Source: Thiohalomonas denitrificans
GTDB lineage: Bacteria; Pseudomonadota; Gammaproteobacteria; Thiohalomonadales; Thiohalomonadaceae
Length of the DNA stretch: 64,000 nt
Assembly (NCBI GenBank): GCA_020725115.1
Contig: DYFR01000019.1
Coordinates: 1 to 64,000, forward strand
Reading direction: 5' to 3'
In this document: in pieces, positions 42,498 through 51,264 of the stretch
How positions within the stretch are numbered: the stretch's first letter is position 1
Layout: each line of letters begins with the position of its first letter
Position numbers and translations under genes: made by a program
Notes under the pieces: generated by a model
Seen by the model: only the letters and a program-made list of their open reading frames with translations
Told to the model about the DNA's origin: nothing
Databases searched by the model: none

Positions 42498-43505
42498 TTA
42501 CTGCCAGGCACGATCGAGCGCGCCCAGGGTGTGCGTGCTGCCTTCGGCCACCTTGTCCAGCGCGGCCACCCAGTCGCTGCGCGGGGTAAAGGTATCGGGA
42601 CTGCGTTCGGCGGCGTCCAGCGCCTCGCGCAGCACCCTGGTCACCTGCGCCACATAGGCCGGGCTGCGCTGGCGGCCTTCCACCTTGATGGCGGAGATCC
42701 CCATGCGCACCAGTTCGGGCAGGATATCGAGCACCGACAGTGAGGTGGGCTCCTCGATGGCGTAGCTCACCGCGCCGTTGACCTCGTAACGCCCCTTGCA
42801 CAGCACCGGATAGCCGGCGGCCTCGCCCGGCTTGTACAGATCGATGAGCACGCCGCCCAGACGCACCTCGCGCCCCCTGTCGGTCTCGCGCCACTCCACC
42901 GCCTTGGCCGGCGAACAGGCGCCGCAGGTGTTGGGCGATTCGCCGGTGGCGTAGGACGAGAGATAGCAGCGCCCCTCCACCATCACGCACAGCGAGCCGA
43001 AGGCGAACACCTCGATCTCGGCATCGGTGTGTTCCATCACCCGCCTGACCTGCGCCATGGACAGTACGCGCGGCAGCACCACACGCTGGATGTTGAACTG
43101 CTCACGGTAGAGATTGATCGCCTCGTAGCTGGTGGCGGAACCCTGCACCGACAGATGCAGGCGCAGCTCGGGATGGGTCTTGGCCGCATAACGCATCAGG
43201 CCGACGTCGGCGAGGATCAGCGCATCGACGCCCAGCTCCGCCGCCTTGTCCACCGCGCCGGTCCATATATGCCAGCCCTGCGGCTGCGGGTAGGTGTTGA
43301 GCGCCAGCAGCACCTTGCGGCCACGCTCACGCGCGTAACGGATACCCTCGCGCGCCGCGCGCTCGTCGAAGTTTAGACCGGGGAAGTTGCGCGCATTGGT
43401 GCCGTCGCGAAATCCCATGTACACCGCATCGGCGCCGTTATCCACCGCCGCGCGCAACGCCGGCAACGACCCGGCGGGACAGACCAGCTCGACTTTCTTA
43501 GCCAT
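42498..43505 (-). CDS. ubiU: UbiU, U32 family subunit of the oxygen-independent ubiquinone hydroxylase
   Basis: This 335-residue protein has ELVCPAGSLPALRAAVDNGADAVYMGF, the U32 signature AFGSLCVMVEGRCYLSSYATGESPNTCGACSPAK with clustered Cys for a [4Fe-4S] centre, and IKVEGRQRSPAYVAQV. It partners UbiV. It is transcribed ahead of ubiV with a repeat element in the 121-bp gap. Confidence 0.95.
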   Translation of the reverse strand: MAKKVELVCPAGSLPALRAAVDNGADAVYMGFRDGTNARNFPGLNFDERAAREGIRYARERGRKVLLALNTYPQPQGWHIWTGAVDKAAELGVDALILADVGLMRYAAKTHPELRLHLSVQGSATSYEAINLYREQFNIQRVVLPRVLSMAQVRRVMEHTDAEIEVFAFGSLCVMVEGRCYLSSYATGESPNTCGACSPAKAVEWRETDRGREVRLGGVLIDLYKPGEAAGYPVLCKGRYEVNGAVSYAIEEPTSLSVLDILPELVRMGISAIKVEGRQRSPAYVAQVTRVLREALDAAERSPDTFTPRSDWVAALDKVAEGSTHTLGALDRAWQ

Positions 43506-43532
43506 GATTTCGTACTCCAAAAACCCAAGACT

Positions 43533-43628
43533 CAACGCAGAGACGCAGAGGCGCGGAGGGCACAGAGAAATTCAGGATCAAATTCATAGTCTCTCCGTTT
43601 TCTCTGCGTCTCTGCGCCTCTGCGCTGG
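43533..43628. repeat. GCAGAGACG-family inverted element upstream of ubiU
   Basis: Left arm CAACGCAGAGACGCAGAGGC then GCGGAG (43533-43558); right arm TTCTCTGCGTCTCTGCGCCT then CTGCGCTGG (43600-43628). It ends ten bases from the stop codon of the radical SAM gene. Confidence 0.9.
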
Positions 43629-43637
43629 ATGTTGCCT

Positions 43638-44570
43638 TCAACACCGCTGAACCGCTGCCCGCGGCTGACCCTGGCGGGTGCCGCGGCGAGCCAGTTCCCG
43701 TTCAATACCATTGAGTACGCGCCATTTCCAATTGCACCAAAGAGGTGCCAGCAGGATATCCAGCGAGGCGGTACCGGTGACGCGGTGGTACACCACATCG
43801 GCCGGCGTCAGCTCGATGAGGTCGGCAGCGGTTCCGATGTACTGCGCCATGTTCCACGGCAGATATTCACCGCGGCGCCACTCGTTGGCCAGGCGTGTGC
43901 CCTTGACCACGTGCAGCGGATGCAGTTTGAGGCCGTCGACACCGTCATCCAGCACCCGTGCCAGGCTGGTACGGGCGTGAAACGGCTCCTCGCCGGGCAG
44001 GCCGAGGATCAGGTGAGTACACACCGGCAGGCCGCGCTCGCGCGCTGCACGTACCGCGTGGCGATATTCCGCATAGCCATGACCACGGTTGACCCGCCGC
44101 AGGGTTTCATCGAAGGCGGATTGCAGGCCCAGTTCCAGCCACACCTCATGGCCCTGGGCGCGGTAGCCGGCCAGCAGATCCAGTACCGCCGGCGGCACGC
44201 AGTCGGGGCGGGTGCCGATGGACAGGCCGATGACATCCGGCTCGGCCAGTGCCGTGTCATAGCGCCGGCGCAGCAGTTCCACGTCGTCGTAGGTATTGGT
44301 GTAGGCCTGGAAGTAGGCGAGAAACTTTTGTGCACCGGTACGCCGGGCAATGACGCTGCGACCGGCGGCAATCTGTTCGACGATGGGATCGGGTTCGCGC
44401 GCATTGGGGCTGAACGAGCCGTTGTTGCAAAAGGTGCAGCCGCCGATACCCTTGCTGCCGTCGCGGTTGGGGCAGGTGAAGCCGGCGTTGATGGCCACCT
44501 TGTGCACCCGCGCGCCATGCTTCGCCAGCAGATACTGGCCGAAGGTATGGACGTAGTCGGACAGCGCCAT
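43638..44570 (-). CDS. Radical SAM protein, TIGR01212/YhcC type
   Basis: This 310-residue protein has MALSDYVHTFGQYLLAKHGARVHKVAINAGFTCPNRDG and the cluster motif GGCTFCNNGSFSP, with ELGLQSAFDETLRRVNRGH and THLILGLPGEE as barrel motifs. In this family the first cluster Cys lies in TCPNRDG. Substrate unknown; a tRNA-modifying role has been suggested for relatives. Its ATG overlaps the stop of the upstream radical SAM gene. Confidence 0.9.
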   Translation of the reverse strand: MALSDYVHTFGQYLLAKHGARVHKVAINAGFTCPNRDGSKGIGGCTFCNNGSFSPNAREPDPIVEQIAAGRSVIARRTGAQKFLAYFQAYTNTYDDVELLRRRYDTALAEPDVIGLSIGTRPDCVPPAVLDLLAGYRAQGHEVWLELGLQSAFDETLRRVNRGHGYAEYRHAVRAARERGLPVCTHLILGLPGEEPFHARTSLARVLDDGVDGLKLHPLHVVKGTRLANEWRRGEYLPWNMAQYIGTAADLIELTPADVVYHRVTGTASLDILLAPLWCNWKWRVLNGIERELARRGTRQGQPRAAVQRC

Positions 44571-45202
44571 CAGCCGACCACGTCCAGCTCGCGCCGACGG
44601 AAGTTCACGCCCAGCCGGCGCGCGATGTCTTCGCAAGCCGCAATGTCCACGCCCTCCAGGCCGTTGATGGCGGTGAGGGTCACGGCAATGCCGCCAAGTT
44701 TGGCGGCACGGGCAAAGTCGAGCATCGCCTGATAGGCCCCCGCGCGCTTGGAGCGGGTATGGCGATCATAGGTGGCCTCGTCCTGGGCGGTGAGGGAAAT
44801 GGACACGCTGTCCACCCAGCGCGCCAGTTCCGGCGTCACGTCGCGGCCGTACACCAGATTGGCCAGACCGTCGGTGTTGATGCGGATGTGCTTCGCCCCC
44901 CGGGCCTTGAGCGCCTCGGCCACGGCCAGCAGGGTGTCGAGACGCAGGGTGGGCTCGCCCAGACCGCAGAACACGATTTCCCTGTAGCGTGCAGGGTCAC
45001 CCGCCGCCGCCAGCACCTCATCCGCCGTCGGCTCGCGGGTCAGCAGCAGGTCGTAGTTCTGTACCTCCCAGCTGCCCTGGAACTTGGGGCAGAAGGCGCA
45101 GCGCAGGGTACAGTGATAAGTGATATTGAGATAAAGATTGCCGTGCAGTTCGTAGGCGAGGATTTCCTCGGCCTGTTGCTGCCGGCGCGAGACTTTAGTC
45201 AT
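44570..45202 (-). CDS. Radical SAM protein of the TatD-linked type
   Basis: This 210-residue protein has the cluster motif CTLRCAFCPK (CxxxCxxC) near residue 31, FCGLGEPTLRLDTLL, and HIRINTDGLANLVYGRD, as in the small radical SAM proteins named for linkage to TatD. No tatD gene is in this window. The stop overlaps the next gene start (TGATG), so they form an operon. Reaction unknown. Confidence 0.88.
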   Translation of the reverse strand: MTKVSRRQQQAEEILAYELHGNLYLNITYHCTLRCAFCPKFQGSWEVQNYDLLLTREPTADEVLAAAGDPARYREIVFCGLGEPTLRLDTLLAVAEALKARGAKHIRINTDGLANLVYGRDVTPELARWVDSVSISLTAQDEATYDRHTRSKRAGAYQAMLDFARAAKLGGIAVTLTAINGLEGVDIAACEDIARRLGVNFRRRELDVVG

Positions 45203-45261
45203 GCCGCGACCTGCTCCTGTTCAAGGGAAGGGAGTGTAAGCGAGGTATCCGCCCAATTCGA

Positions 45262-45275
45262 TTGACGCAGATCAA
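45262..45275 (+). promoter_or_regulatory. FNR/Anr-type site upstream of the nitronate monooxygenase gene
   Basis: TTGACGCAGATCAA, the same 14 bases as the site before ubiT. Candidate -10 elements are TATCAT (45291-45296) or TAGCCT (45297-45302); the latter would centre the site near -41. Confidence 0.6.
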
Positions 45276-45332
45276 TATCGCGCCGTGATGTATCATGTAG
45301 CCTTACCCGCTTTTGATTCTAACAGGTGATTC

Positions 45333-46502
45333 ATGATCAAGACCCCATTCCCTCTGTTGACACTGCGCGGACGGGAGATCCTGCCCATCATCCAGGGAGG
45401 AATGGGTGTCGGCGTTTCTGCGCACCGCCTGGCAGGCACCGTGGCCAAAGAAGGCGCCATCGGTACCATCGCCAGCATCGACCTGCGCGTGCATCATCCC
45501 GACCTGATGGAACGCACCCACCGCACCAAGGATCGCAAACTCATCGACGACGCCAATCTGGAGGCCCTGGATCGCGAGATCAAGGCCGCCCGTGCCATCG
45601 CGCCGGACGGCGTCATCGCCGTCAACGTGATGAAGGCGGTGGATCGTCATCAGGACATGGTGCGCCAGTCCTGCGAGAGCGGCGCCAATACCATCATCAT
45701 GGGTGCCGGCCTGCCCTTCGACCTGCCCGATCTGGTGGGTGACTACAGGAAGGACGTGGCCCTGATTCCGATCCTGTCGGAGGAGCGCGGCGTGCGTGCC
45801 GTGCTCAAGCGCTGGATGCGCAAGGGCGTGCTGCCCGACGCCATCGTCATCGAGCATCCGCGCTACGCCGGCGGTCATCTGGGCGCGCCCAAGCCGGAAG
45901 ACATCACCAACCCCAAGTTTGAATTCAAGCGCGTGCTGGCGGAGATATTCACCGTCTTCAAGGAACTGGACATCCCCAATATCCCGTTGCTGCCCGCCGG
46001 CGGCATCAACTCCTTCAAGAAGATCCGGGAGATGTTCGATATGGGCGCCAGCGGTGCGCAGATCGGCACCCCCTTCGCCGTCACCGAGGAGGGCGATGCC
46101 CATCCCAACTTCAAGAAGGTGCTGCTGGAGGCCAAACCGGAGGACATCGTTACCTTCATGAGCACCGCCGGCCTGCCGGCCCGTGCCGTGCTGACCCCCT
46201 GGCTGAAGAAGTACCTGGAACGCGAGGAGCGGGTACGTTCCCGCGCCACCCCGGAGAAGGGCACCTGTGCCGTGTGGTTCGAATGCCTCACCCACTGCGG
46301 CCTCAAGGACGGCGACTCCAACTCCGGCCAGTTCTGCATCGATACCCAGCTGGAGGCCGCGGTACAAGGCAATCTGGAGAAGGGCCTGTTCTTCCGCGGT
46401 TCCGAATCCCTGCCCTTCGGCGACCAGATCCGCTCGGTACATGATCTGCTGGTGCTTCTCCTCACCGGGCAGGATCCCCGCCTCACCACCGCCCGACCCT
46501 GA
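45333..46502 (+). CDS. NAD(P)H-dependent flavin oxidoreductase / nitronate monooxygenase family
   Basis: This 389-residue TIM-barrel flavoprotein has PIIQGGMGVGVSAHRLAG (FMN site), IAVNVMK, IMGAGLPFDLP, VIEHPRYAGGHLG (H-x-GGH catalytic region) and LPAGGINSFKKIREMFDMGASGAQIGTPF. A C-terminal Cys-rich part (CAVWFECLTHCGLKDGDSNSGQFC) is an extra of this subfamily. Substrate is uncertain: nitronates or enoyl reduction are both known in relatives. An FNR-like site precedes it; a terminator follows. Confidence 0.88.
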   Translation: MIKTPFPLLTLRGREILPIIQGGMGVGVSAHRLAGTVAKEGAIGTIASIDLRVHHPDLMERTHRTKDRKLIDDANLEALDREIKAARAIAPDGVIAVNVMKAVDRHQDMVRQSCESGANTIIMGAGLPFDLPDLVGDYRKDVALIPILSEERGVRAVLKRWMRKGVLPDAIVIEHPRYAGGHLGAPKPEDITNPKFEFKRVLAEIFTVFKELDIPNIPLLPAGGINSFKKIREMFDMGASGAQIGTPFAVTEEGDAHPNFKKVLLEAKPEDIVTFMSTAGLPARAVLTPWLKKYLEREERVRSRATPEKGTCAVWFECLTHCGLKDGDSNSGQFCIDTQLEAAVQGNLEKGLFFRGSESLPFGDQIRSVHDLLVLLLTGQDPRLTTARP

Positions 46503-46516
46503 CGCGGTGCGAACAG

Positions 46517-46551
46517 AAAAGGGGCAGGCGCCGAGCGCCTGCCCCTTTTTC
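46517..46551 (+). terminator. Terminator of the nitronate monooxygenase gene
   Basis: GGGGCAGGCGC (46521-46531), loop cga, GCGCCTGCCCC (46535-46545), preceded by AAAA and followed by TTTTTCTTTT. A strong intrinsic terminator 18 bases after the stop codon. Confidence 0.92.
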
Positions 46552-46686
46552 TTTTCCCGCAAATAAATTGCGGATTATCAATGACAGGGGACGGCCAATA
46601 ACCCTAAGGTCTATACCGCTATCGACGGGCACATGCCCGGCCCAGCGGACTCTCTCGTTGTACAACCGTCACTGAGGAGAAAGACC

Positions 46687-46761
46687 ATGGTTGAAACCCT
46701 TGTTGCCACTGCCGTCTTCGGTTCCCTGTTCTATCTGGTCTTCCTGGCCAAGATATTCTGA
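46687..46761 (+). CDS. 24-residue single-helix membrane protein
   Basis: ATG at 46687 has GAGGAG eight bases upstream and the frame reads MVETLVATAVFGSLFYLVFL then AKIF, stop. It is one hydrophobic helix with an acidic start and a basic end. It stands alone between the terminator of the upstream gene and its own hairpin at 46791-46820. The strong ribosome-binding site and dedicated terminator support expression. I do not recognise the family. Confidence 0.6.
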   Translation: MVETLVATAVFGSLFYLVFLAKIF

Positions 46762-46790
46762 GTTACCCGGCCTTGCGCCGGCCAACAAAT

Positions 46791-46820
46791 TAGGGGGAAG
46801 AGCAAACGCTCTTCCCCCTA
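46791..46820 (+). terminator. Terminator after the 24-residue gene
   Basis: TAGGGGGAAGAGC (46791-46803), loop aaac, GCTCTTCCCCCTA (46808-46820), a perfect 13-bp stem followed by TTTGCTT. It can also serve in the reverse direction. Confidence 0.8.
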
Positions 46821-46844
46821 TTTGCTTGAATGACCCAACACAAT

Positions 46845-46930
46845 CGTAGGTCGGGTTAGGCGTAGCCGTAACCCGACGATCACGCAGATCTTTGACATGT
46901 CGGGTTACGCTGCGCTAACCCGACCTACGA
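46845..46930. repeat. GTCGGGTTA-family inverted element
   Basis: Left arm CGTAGGTCGGGTTAGGCGTA then GCCGTAACCCGAC (46845-46877), right arm GTCGGGTTACGCTGCGCTAA then CCCGACCTACG (46900-46930). Each arm is itself palindromic. This resembles a widespread REP-like unit in proteobacteria. Confidence 0.85.
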
Positions 46931-46966
46931 CTTTGTGTCTTTGCGTTGAAGGTCTGTTCACGTGTA

Positions 46967-48619
46967 TCAATCCCGCGGCCAGGCGAAGAGCCACAGCACG
47001 GCGCCGGCCAGCCCCAGGGCCCAGGAGGCCACCGGGGCGCCGCCGATCATCGCCGGGGCGTAGCCATCCAGTCCCAGCAGCACGGCGGCACTGACGATGA
47101 GTGCGGCGCCGACGATGGCGGCAAAGCTGCGCCGGTTGGCCTGGCGTATTTCATGGCGCAGGCCCTGCAACTCCTCCGTGCTGCCCTGCACCTGCAGGGT
47201 GCCGTTGCGGGCGCGCTGCAGCACGTCATGGATCAGCTGCGGCACCTCGGGCAGGCTTTCGCCCCAGTGTGGAAAATTGTCCTTGATGCGATTGAGGAAG
47301 GAACGCACGCCCACCTGCTCGCTCATCCAGCGTTCCAGGAAGGGCTTGGCGGTGGACCACAGATTCAGCTGCGGATCGATCTGCCGGCCCAGGCCCTCGA
47401 TGTTGAGCAGGGTCTTCTGCAGCAGCACCAGCTGCGGCTGCACCTCCATGTTGAAGCGGCGTGCGGTCTGAAACAGGCGCAGCAGCAGGTGGCCGAAGGA
47501 AATCTCGGCAAAGGGCCGCTCGAAGATCGGTTCGCACACGGTACGGATCGCCGCCTCGAACTCGTCCACCCGGGTGCCTGCGGGCACCCAGCGCGATTCC
47601 ACGTGCAGCACGGCGACACGGTTGTAGTCGCGCTTGAAGAAGGCCAGCAGGTTTTCCGCCAGATAGCGCTGATCCTCGGCACTGAGCGAGCCGACGATGC
47701 CGAAATCCACCGCGATGTAACGTCCGCTCGGCTCGACGAAGATGTTGCCCGGGTGCATGTCGGCATGGAAGAAGTTGTGACGGAACACCTGGGTGAAGAA
47801 TATCTCCACGCCGCGCTCGGCCAGCGCCTTCATGTCGACGCCGGCGGCACGCACCGCCTCCAGATTGGCGATGGGGATGCCGTGGATGCGCTCCATCACC
47901 ATCACGTTGCGCCGGCACAGCGGCCAGTACACCTCGGGGATGTAGAGCTGCGGCGAGTCGGGGAAATTGCGCCGGATCTGCGAGGCATTGGCCGCTTCGC
48001 GCATCAGGTCCAGTTCGTCGAGGATGGTGCGCTCGAACTCGGCCACCACCTCCTGCGGACGCAGGCGGCGACCGTCGGCCCAGAACTGCTCCATCTTCTC
48101 GGCGATGATGTACATCAGGCTGATGTCGCGCCGGATCACCGGTGCGATATCCGGCCGCAGTACCTTCACCACCACCTCGCGGCCGTCGTGCAGGCGCGCG
48201 GCATGCACCTGGGCGATGGAGGCCGAGGCAATGGGGGCTTCATCGAACTCGGCAAATACCTCGTCGGTGGACTGATGGTAGGCCTTCTCGACGATGGCAC
48301 GGGCCTGGGCACCGGGGAACGGCGGCACCCGATCCTGCAGATGCGCCAGCTCCAGGGCGATATCGTCGGGCAGCAGGTCGCGGCGGGTGGAAAGGATCTG
48401 GCCGAACTTGACGAAGATCGGGCCGAGGTCTTCCAGCGCACGGCGAATGCGTTCGCCGCGCGGGCCGTGACGGCGAAACCAGTTCCACCACATGAACACG
48501 CGCAGAAAGCGCAACGGGCGGAACAGGTGGGTGGCCAGGATCAGATCGTCCAGCCCGTGCCGCACCAATACCCAACTGATGTAGAGCAGACGCAGTGCCT
48601 GACCCGGACGTAGTAACAC
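46967..48619 (-). CDS. ubiB: UbiB, ABC1-like atypical kinase/ATPase of ubiquinone synthesis
   Basis: This 550-residue protein has the KxGQ motif ([15 protein letters not shown]), [11 protein letters not shown] in place of a typical Gly loop, and [13 protein letters not shown] and [10 protein letters not shown] as catalytic and metal loops. Two C-terminal membrane helices (about 500-548) anchor it. It helps extract or organise lipid quinone precursors. GTG at 48619 is chosen for GAGGT eight bases upstream. Confidence 0.95.
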   Translation of the reverse strand: MLLRPGQALRLLYISWVLVRHGLDDLILATHLFRPLRFLRVFMWWNWFRRHGPRGERIRRALEDLGPIFVKFGQILSTRRDLLPDDIALELAHLQDRVPPFPGAQARAIVEKAYHQSTDEVFAEFDEAPIASASIAQVHAARLHDGREVVVKVLRPDIAPVIRRDISLMYIIAEKMEQFWADGRRLRPQEVVAEFERTILDELDLMREAANASQIRRNFPDSPQLYIPEVYWPLCRRNVMVMERIHGIPIANLEAVRAAGVDMKALAERGVEIFFTQVFRHNFFHADMHPGNIFVEPSGRYIAVDFGIVGSLSAEDQRYLAENLLAFFKRDYNRVAVLHVESRWVPAGTRVDEFEAAIRTVCEPIFERPFAEISFGHLLLRLFQTARRFNMEVQPQLVLLQKTLLNIEGLGRQIDPQLNLWSTAKPFLERWMSEQVGVRSFLNRIKDNFPHWGESLPEVPQLIHDVLQRARNGTLQVQGSTEELQGLRHEIRQANRRSFAAIVGAALIVSAAVLLGLDGYAPAMIGGAPVASWALGLAGAVLWLFAWPRD

Positions 48620-48643
48620 GTTATTGCACCTCAAAAAGCCAAT

Positions 48644-48721
48644 CCACCACAGAGGCGCCGAGAACGCAGAGAACACAGGGCAGATCCAGGTTTTCTCTGC
48701 GTTCTCGGCGTCTCGGCGGTG
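48644..48721. repeat. GCAGAGACG-family inverted element between ubiJ and ubiB
   Basis: Left arm CCACCACAGAGGCGCCGAGA then ACGCAGAGAA (48644-48673); right arm TTCTCTGCGTTCTCGGCGTC then TCGGCGGTG (48693-48721). It ends six bases from the ubiJ stop, within the ubiE-ubiJ-ubiB unit. Confidence 0.88.
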
Positions 48722-48727
48722 AAATAT

Positions 48728-49339
48728 TCATTTGTCCAGCCGGCGCAGGCGCGCCTCCAGCCGATCCACGGCGCTGCGCAGCTGGTCGACACCGGCAAGG
48801 AACTCGTCCACTTCCCAGCGCGGCGGCAGGTCGCGTCGCTCTTCCTGCACATAGTCGGCCAGGTCACGCTCCAGGTTGGTCGCCGCCTGCTCGCCCCAGC
48901 GCAACAGGCCGCGCACCATGTTGCCGAGCTGGTGCGCCACCACATCGCCGGTGAGGCGGGACAGATGCTCCTCCCAGTCGATGTCGAGACCGCCGAGGAT
49001 GCGCTGCACGCGTTGCCCCAGCTCCACGTCACCCTCGATCTTCACCGCGCCGGAGAACATCCCCTCGCCCGGCTTGCCGCTGCCCAGCCGCAGCAGCGCC
49101 AGCGGCGTGCCGCACAGCCGCGTATCCGGCACACCTTCAAAGTGCCCCATCAGGCGGAAACCATCGGCGCCGGGCAACAGGAACAGGGTGATATCCGGCC
49201 CCTGCAGTTCAACGGCGATCACCTTGCCCTCCAGGGCGCCCAGGCGCGCCCTGGTCTCCGGATCGAGTGCCAGGGCAGCATTGATGGCCGATTCCAGCAC
49301 GGCCAGTGCCGTCTGCGGCAGCAGGGTCACCGCACTCAT
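48728..49339 (-). CDS. ubiJ: UbiJ, SCP2-domain scaffold of the ubiquinone complex
   Basis: This 203-residue protein has an SCP2 lipid-binding domain (about 20-125) and an alpha-helical C-terminal part ending in a coiled-coil-like segment (VDQLRSAVDRLEARLRRLDK). UbiJ holds hydrophobic quinone intermediates in the cytosolic Ubi complex. Its start overlaps the stop of the RDD gene by four bases. Confidence 0.93.
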   Translation of the reverse strand: MSAVTLLPQTALAVLESAINAALALDPETRARLGALEGKVIAVELQGPDITLFLLPGADGFRLMGHFEGVPDTRLCGTPLALLRLGSGKPGEGMFSGAVKIEGDVELGQRVQRILGGLDIDWEEHLSRLTGDVVAHQLGNMVRGLLRWGEQAATNLERDLADYVQEERRDLPPRWEVDEFLAGVDQLRSAVDRLEARLRRLDK

Positions 49340-49818
49340 CGCACTTCCTCCATCAGGCGTTGCAGGGATTTCTCCGCCTCATCCGCCGGGGCGTACAACA
49401 CCACCGTCTTCGCCACCATGTCATGAAACCCCTGCCGGCGCTTGTCCCAGATGATCCACAGAAACCCCAGCCCCAGCGGCAGGATGGAAATGATATAGGC
49501 GAAGTAGCGGATCACCGCCTGTCTCACGGTGATGGCCTGCAAGGTATTCGCATCCACCACCAGACAATCCAGCAGGCGCTTGCCCGGCGTGCCACGGAAC
49601 TTCACCCACAGCACCACCGCCGCCAGCAGCGGCAGAATCTGGTTGAGCATGAAATCGCCCACACCGGCATAGCTGAACGGCTCGCGTGATTCCGTAAAAT
49701 AGGCGGCGCCGTACAGCAGCCAAAGCAGCGGCGCGATCACCGCCAGCAGGATCATCGTGTCGATGAGGGTGGCGCCGACACGGCGCCAGAACCCGGCATA
49801 CTGCGGCGGCGCGTTCAT
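49336..49818 (-). CDS. RDD family membrane protein
   Basis: This 160-residue protein has the RDD pattern (AGFWRRVGATLIDTMILLAVIAPLLW) and three or four membrane helices, plus the GTPGKRLLDCLVVD segment usual in the family. Function unknown; some members are linked to ion transport. It is inserted between ubiE and ubiJ and overlaps ubiJ (ATGA), so it is translated with the quinone genes. Confidence 0.88.
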   Translation of the reverse strand: MNAPPQYAGFWRRVGATLIDTMILLAVIAPLLWLLYGAAYFTESREPFSYAGVGDFMLNQILPLLAAVVLWVKFRGTPGKRLLDCLVVDANTLQAITVRQAVIRYFAYIISILPLGLGFLWIIWDKRRQGFHDMVAKTVVLYAPADEAEKSLQRLMEEVR

Positions 49819-49831
49819 CGTGGTATGCAGA

Positions 49832-50581
49832 CTAGGCCTTGAAACCGCGATGCAGCGCGACGATGCCGCCGGAGAGATTGAAGAACTCCACGCGGTCGAA
49901 ACCGGCGTTTTCCATCATGCCCTTGAGTGTCGCCTGATCCGGGTGCATGCGGATGGACTCGGCCAGGTAACGATAGCTCTCGGAATCGCCGGCGATGATC
50001 TTGCCCATCATCGGCAGCATGGTGAAGGAGTACAGGTCGTACAGCGGAGACAGACCGGGCACCGCCGGCTTGGAGAATTCCAGCACCAGCAGACGCCCGC
50101 CCGGCTTCAGCACGCGGTGCATGGAAGCCAGCGCCTTGTCCTTGTCGGTGACGTTGCGCAGGCCGAAGGCGATGGTGATCAGGTCGAAGTGATTGTCGGG
50201 GAAGGGCAGGCACTCGGCGTTGACCTGGGCATACTCGACATTGCCGACGATGCCCTCGTCCACCAGGCGCTTGCGCCCCACCTCCAGCATCGAGGCGTTG
50301 ATGTCGGCCAGCACCACCTGGCCGTCCTTGCCGACGATGCGGGAGAACTTCATCGCCAGGTCGCCGGTGCCGCCGGCCAGATCCAGCACGCGCTGGCCGG
50401 CACGCACGCCGCTCATTTCTATCGTGTAGCGCTTCCACAGACGGTGAATGCCGAACGACATCATGTCGTTCATCATGTCGTACTTGGAGGCGACGGAGTG
50501 GAACACATCGGCCACCAGGTGGACCTTATCCTCCACCGCCACCTGCTTGTACCCGAAGTGGGTGGTGTCGCGTTCGCTCAT
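49832..50581 (-). CDS. ubiE: Ubiquinone/menaquinone C-methyltransferase UbiE
   Basis: This 249-residue SAM enzyme methylates the quinone ring. It has TTHFGYKQV, the SAM motif [51 protein letters not shown] (UbiE signature) and [12 protein letters not shown] at the end. The start [14 protein letters not shown] is conserved. Confidence 0.97.
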   Translation of the reverse strand: MSERDTTHFGYKQVAVEDKVHLVADVFHSVASKYDMMNDMMSFGIHRLWKRYTIEMSGVRAGQRVLDLAGGTGDLAMKFSRIVGKDGQVVLADINASMLEVGRKRLVDEGIVGNVEYAQVNAECLPFPDNHFDLITIAFGLRNVTDKDKALASMHRVLKPGGRLLVLEFSKPAVPGLSPLYDLYSFTMLPMMGKIIAGDSESYRYLAESIRMHPDQATLKGMMENAGFDRVEFFNLSGGIVALHRGFKA

Positions 50582-50606
50582 CTCAAACTCCGTAATTAAT
50601 TCCTGG

Positions 50607-50736
50607 TCCGCGAATAAACGCAAATGAACGCAAATATTGCCATGTGCATGGCCCACTCAGGAGAAAACTGCGGCCGGAGTCCCCCTGATTGTTCCGACAG
50701 TATTTGCGTCCATTCGCGTGCATTTGCGGATTCAAC
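50607..50736. repeat. AAATGAACGCG-family inverted element between DUF971 gene and ubiE
   Basis: Left arm TCCGCGAATAAACGCAAATG then AACGCAAATA (50608-50637); right arm TATTTGCGTCCATTCGCGTG then CATTTGCGGA (50701-50730). The core is about 62 bp. Confidence 0.88.
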
Positions 50737-50752
50737 TTGATCATCCGGCGCC

Positions 50753-51130
50753 TCAGGCCTCGTGCGCCGGCGTCTTGCGCTGCTGGCCGGCGGCGGCCAG
50801 GCGCTCCAGATAGGCCTGCCAGTTCTGCTGATAATTGACCCCGAGGTCGTACAGGGTATCCCAGGCATAGATGCCGGTATTATGACCATCGTCAAAGTGG
50901 GGCTGGATGGCGTAGCTGCCCACCTGCTCGATCTGCTCGATGTTCACGTCTTCCTTGCCCACCTGCAGCGTCTCCTGGCCGGGGCCGTGACCGCGCACCT
51001 CGGCGGAGGGGGAGAACACGCGCAGGTATTCGGTGGGCAGCTGGAAACGCTGGCCGTCGGAATAGGCGATCTCCAGCAGGTGCCTGGCCTTGTGCAGGGT
51101 GATTTCGGTGGGGATGGGCTTTTCGTTCAT
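50753..51130 (-). CDS. DUF971 protein (gamma-butyrobetaine hydroxylase-like N-terminal domain)
   Basis: This 125-residue protein has LEIAYSDGQRFQLPTEYLRVFSPSAEVRGHG and YAIQPHFDDGHNTGIYAWDTLYDLG, the DUF971 signature. The domain is often linked to iron-sulfur or zinc proteins, but its role here is unknown. The position between hslU and ubiE is conserved in gammaproteobacteria. Confidence 0.9.
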   Translation of the reverse strand: MNEKPIPTEITLHKARHLLEIAYSDGQRFQLPTEYLRVFSPSAEVRGHGPGQETLQVGKEDVNIEQIEQVGSYAIQPHFDDGHNTGIYAWDTLYDLGVNYQQNWQAYLERLAAAGQQRKTPAHEA

Positions 51131-51140
51131 GATTTGATTC

Positions 51141-51262
51141 CTAGTGGCAAGTTACAAGCGACAAGTTGCAAGAGAAAGAATGAAGTGGTGGCAATGGCAT
51201 GGCCATTCAATGAGTCCCAGGCCATGTTTTACTTGCCACTTGAAACTTGCCACTTGTCACTT
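51141..51262. repeat. CAAGTG-family inverted element after hslU
   Basis: Left arm AGTGGCAAGTTACAAGCGAC then AAGTTGCAAG (51142-51171); right arm ACTTGCCACTTGAAACTTGC then CACTTGTCACTT (51231-51262). It ends three bases before the hslU stop codon. Confidence 0.88.
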
Positions 51263-51264
51263 CC

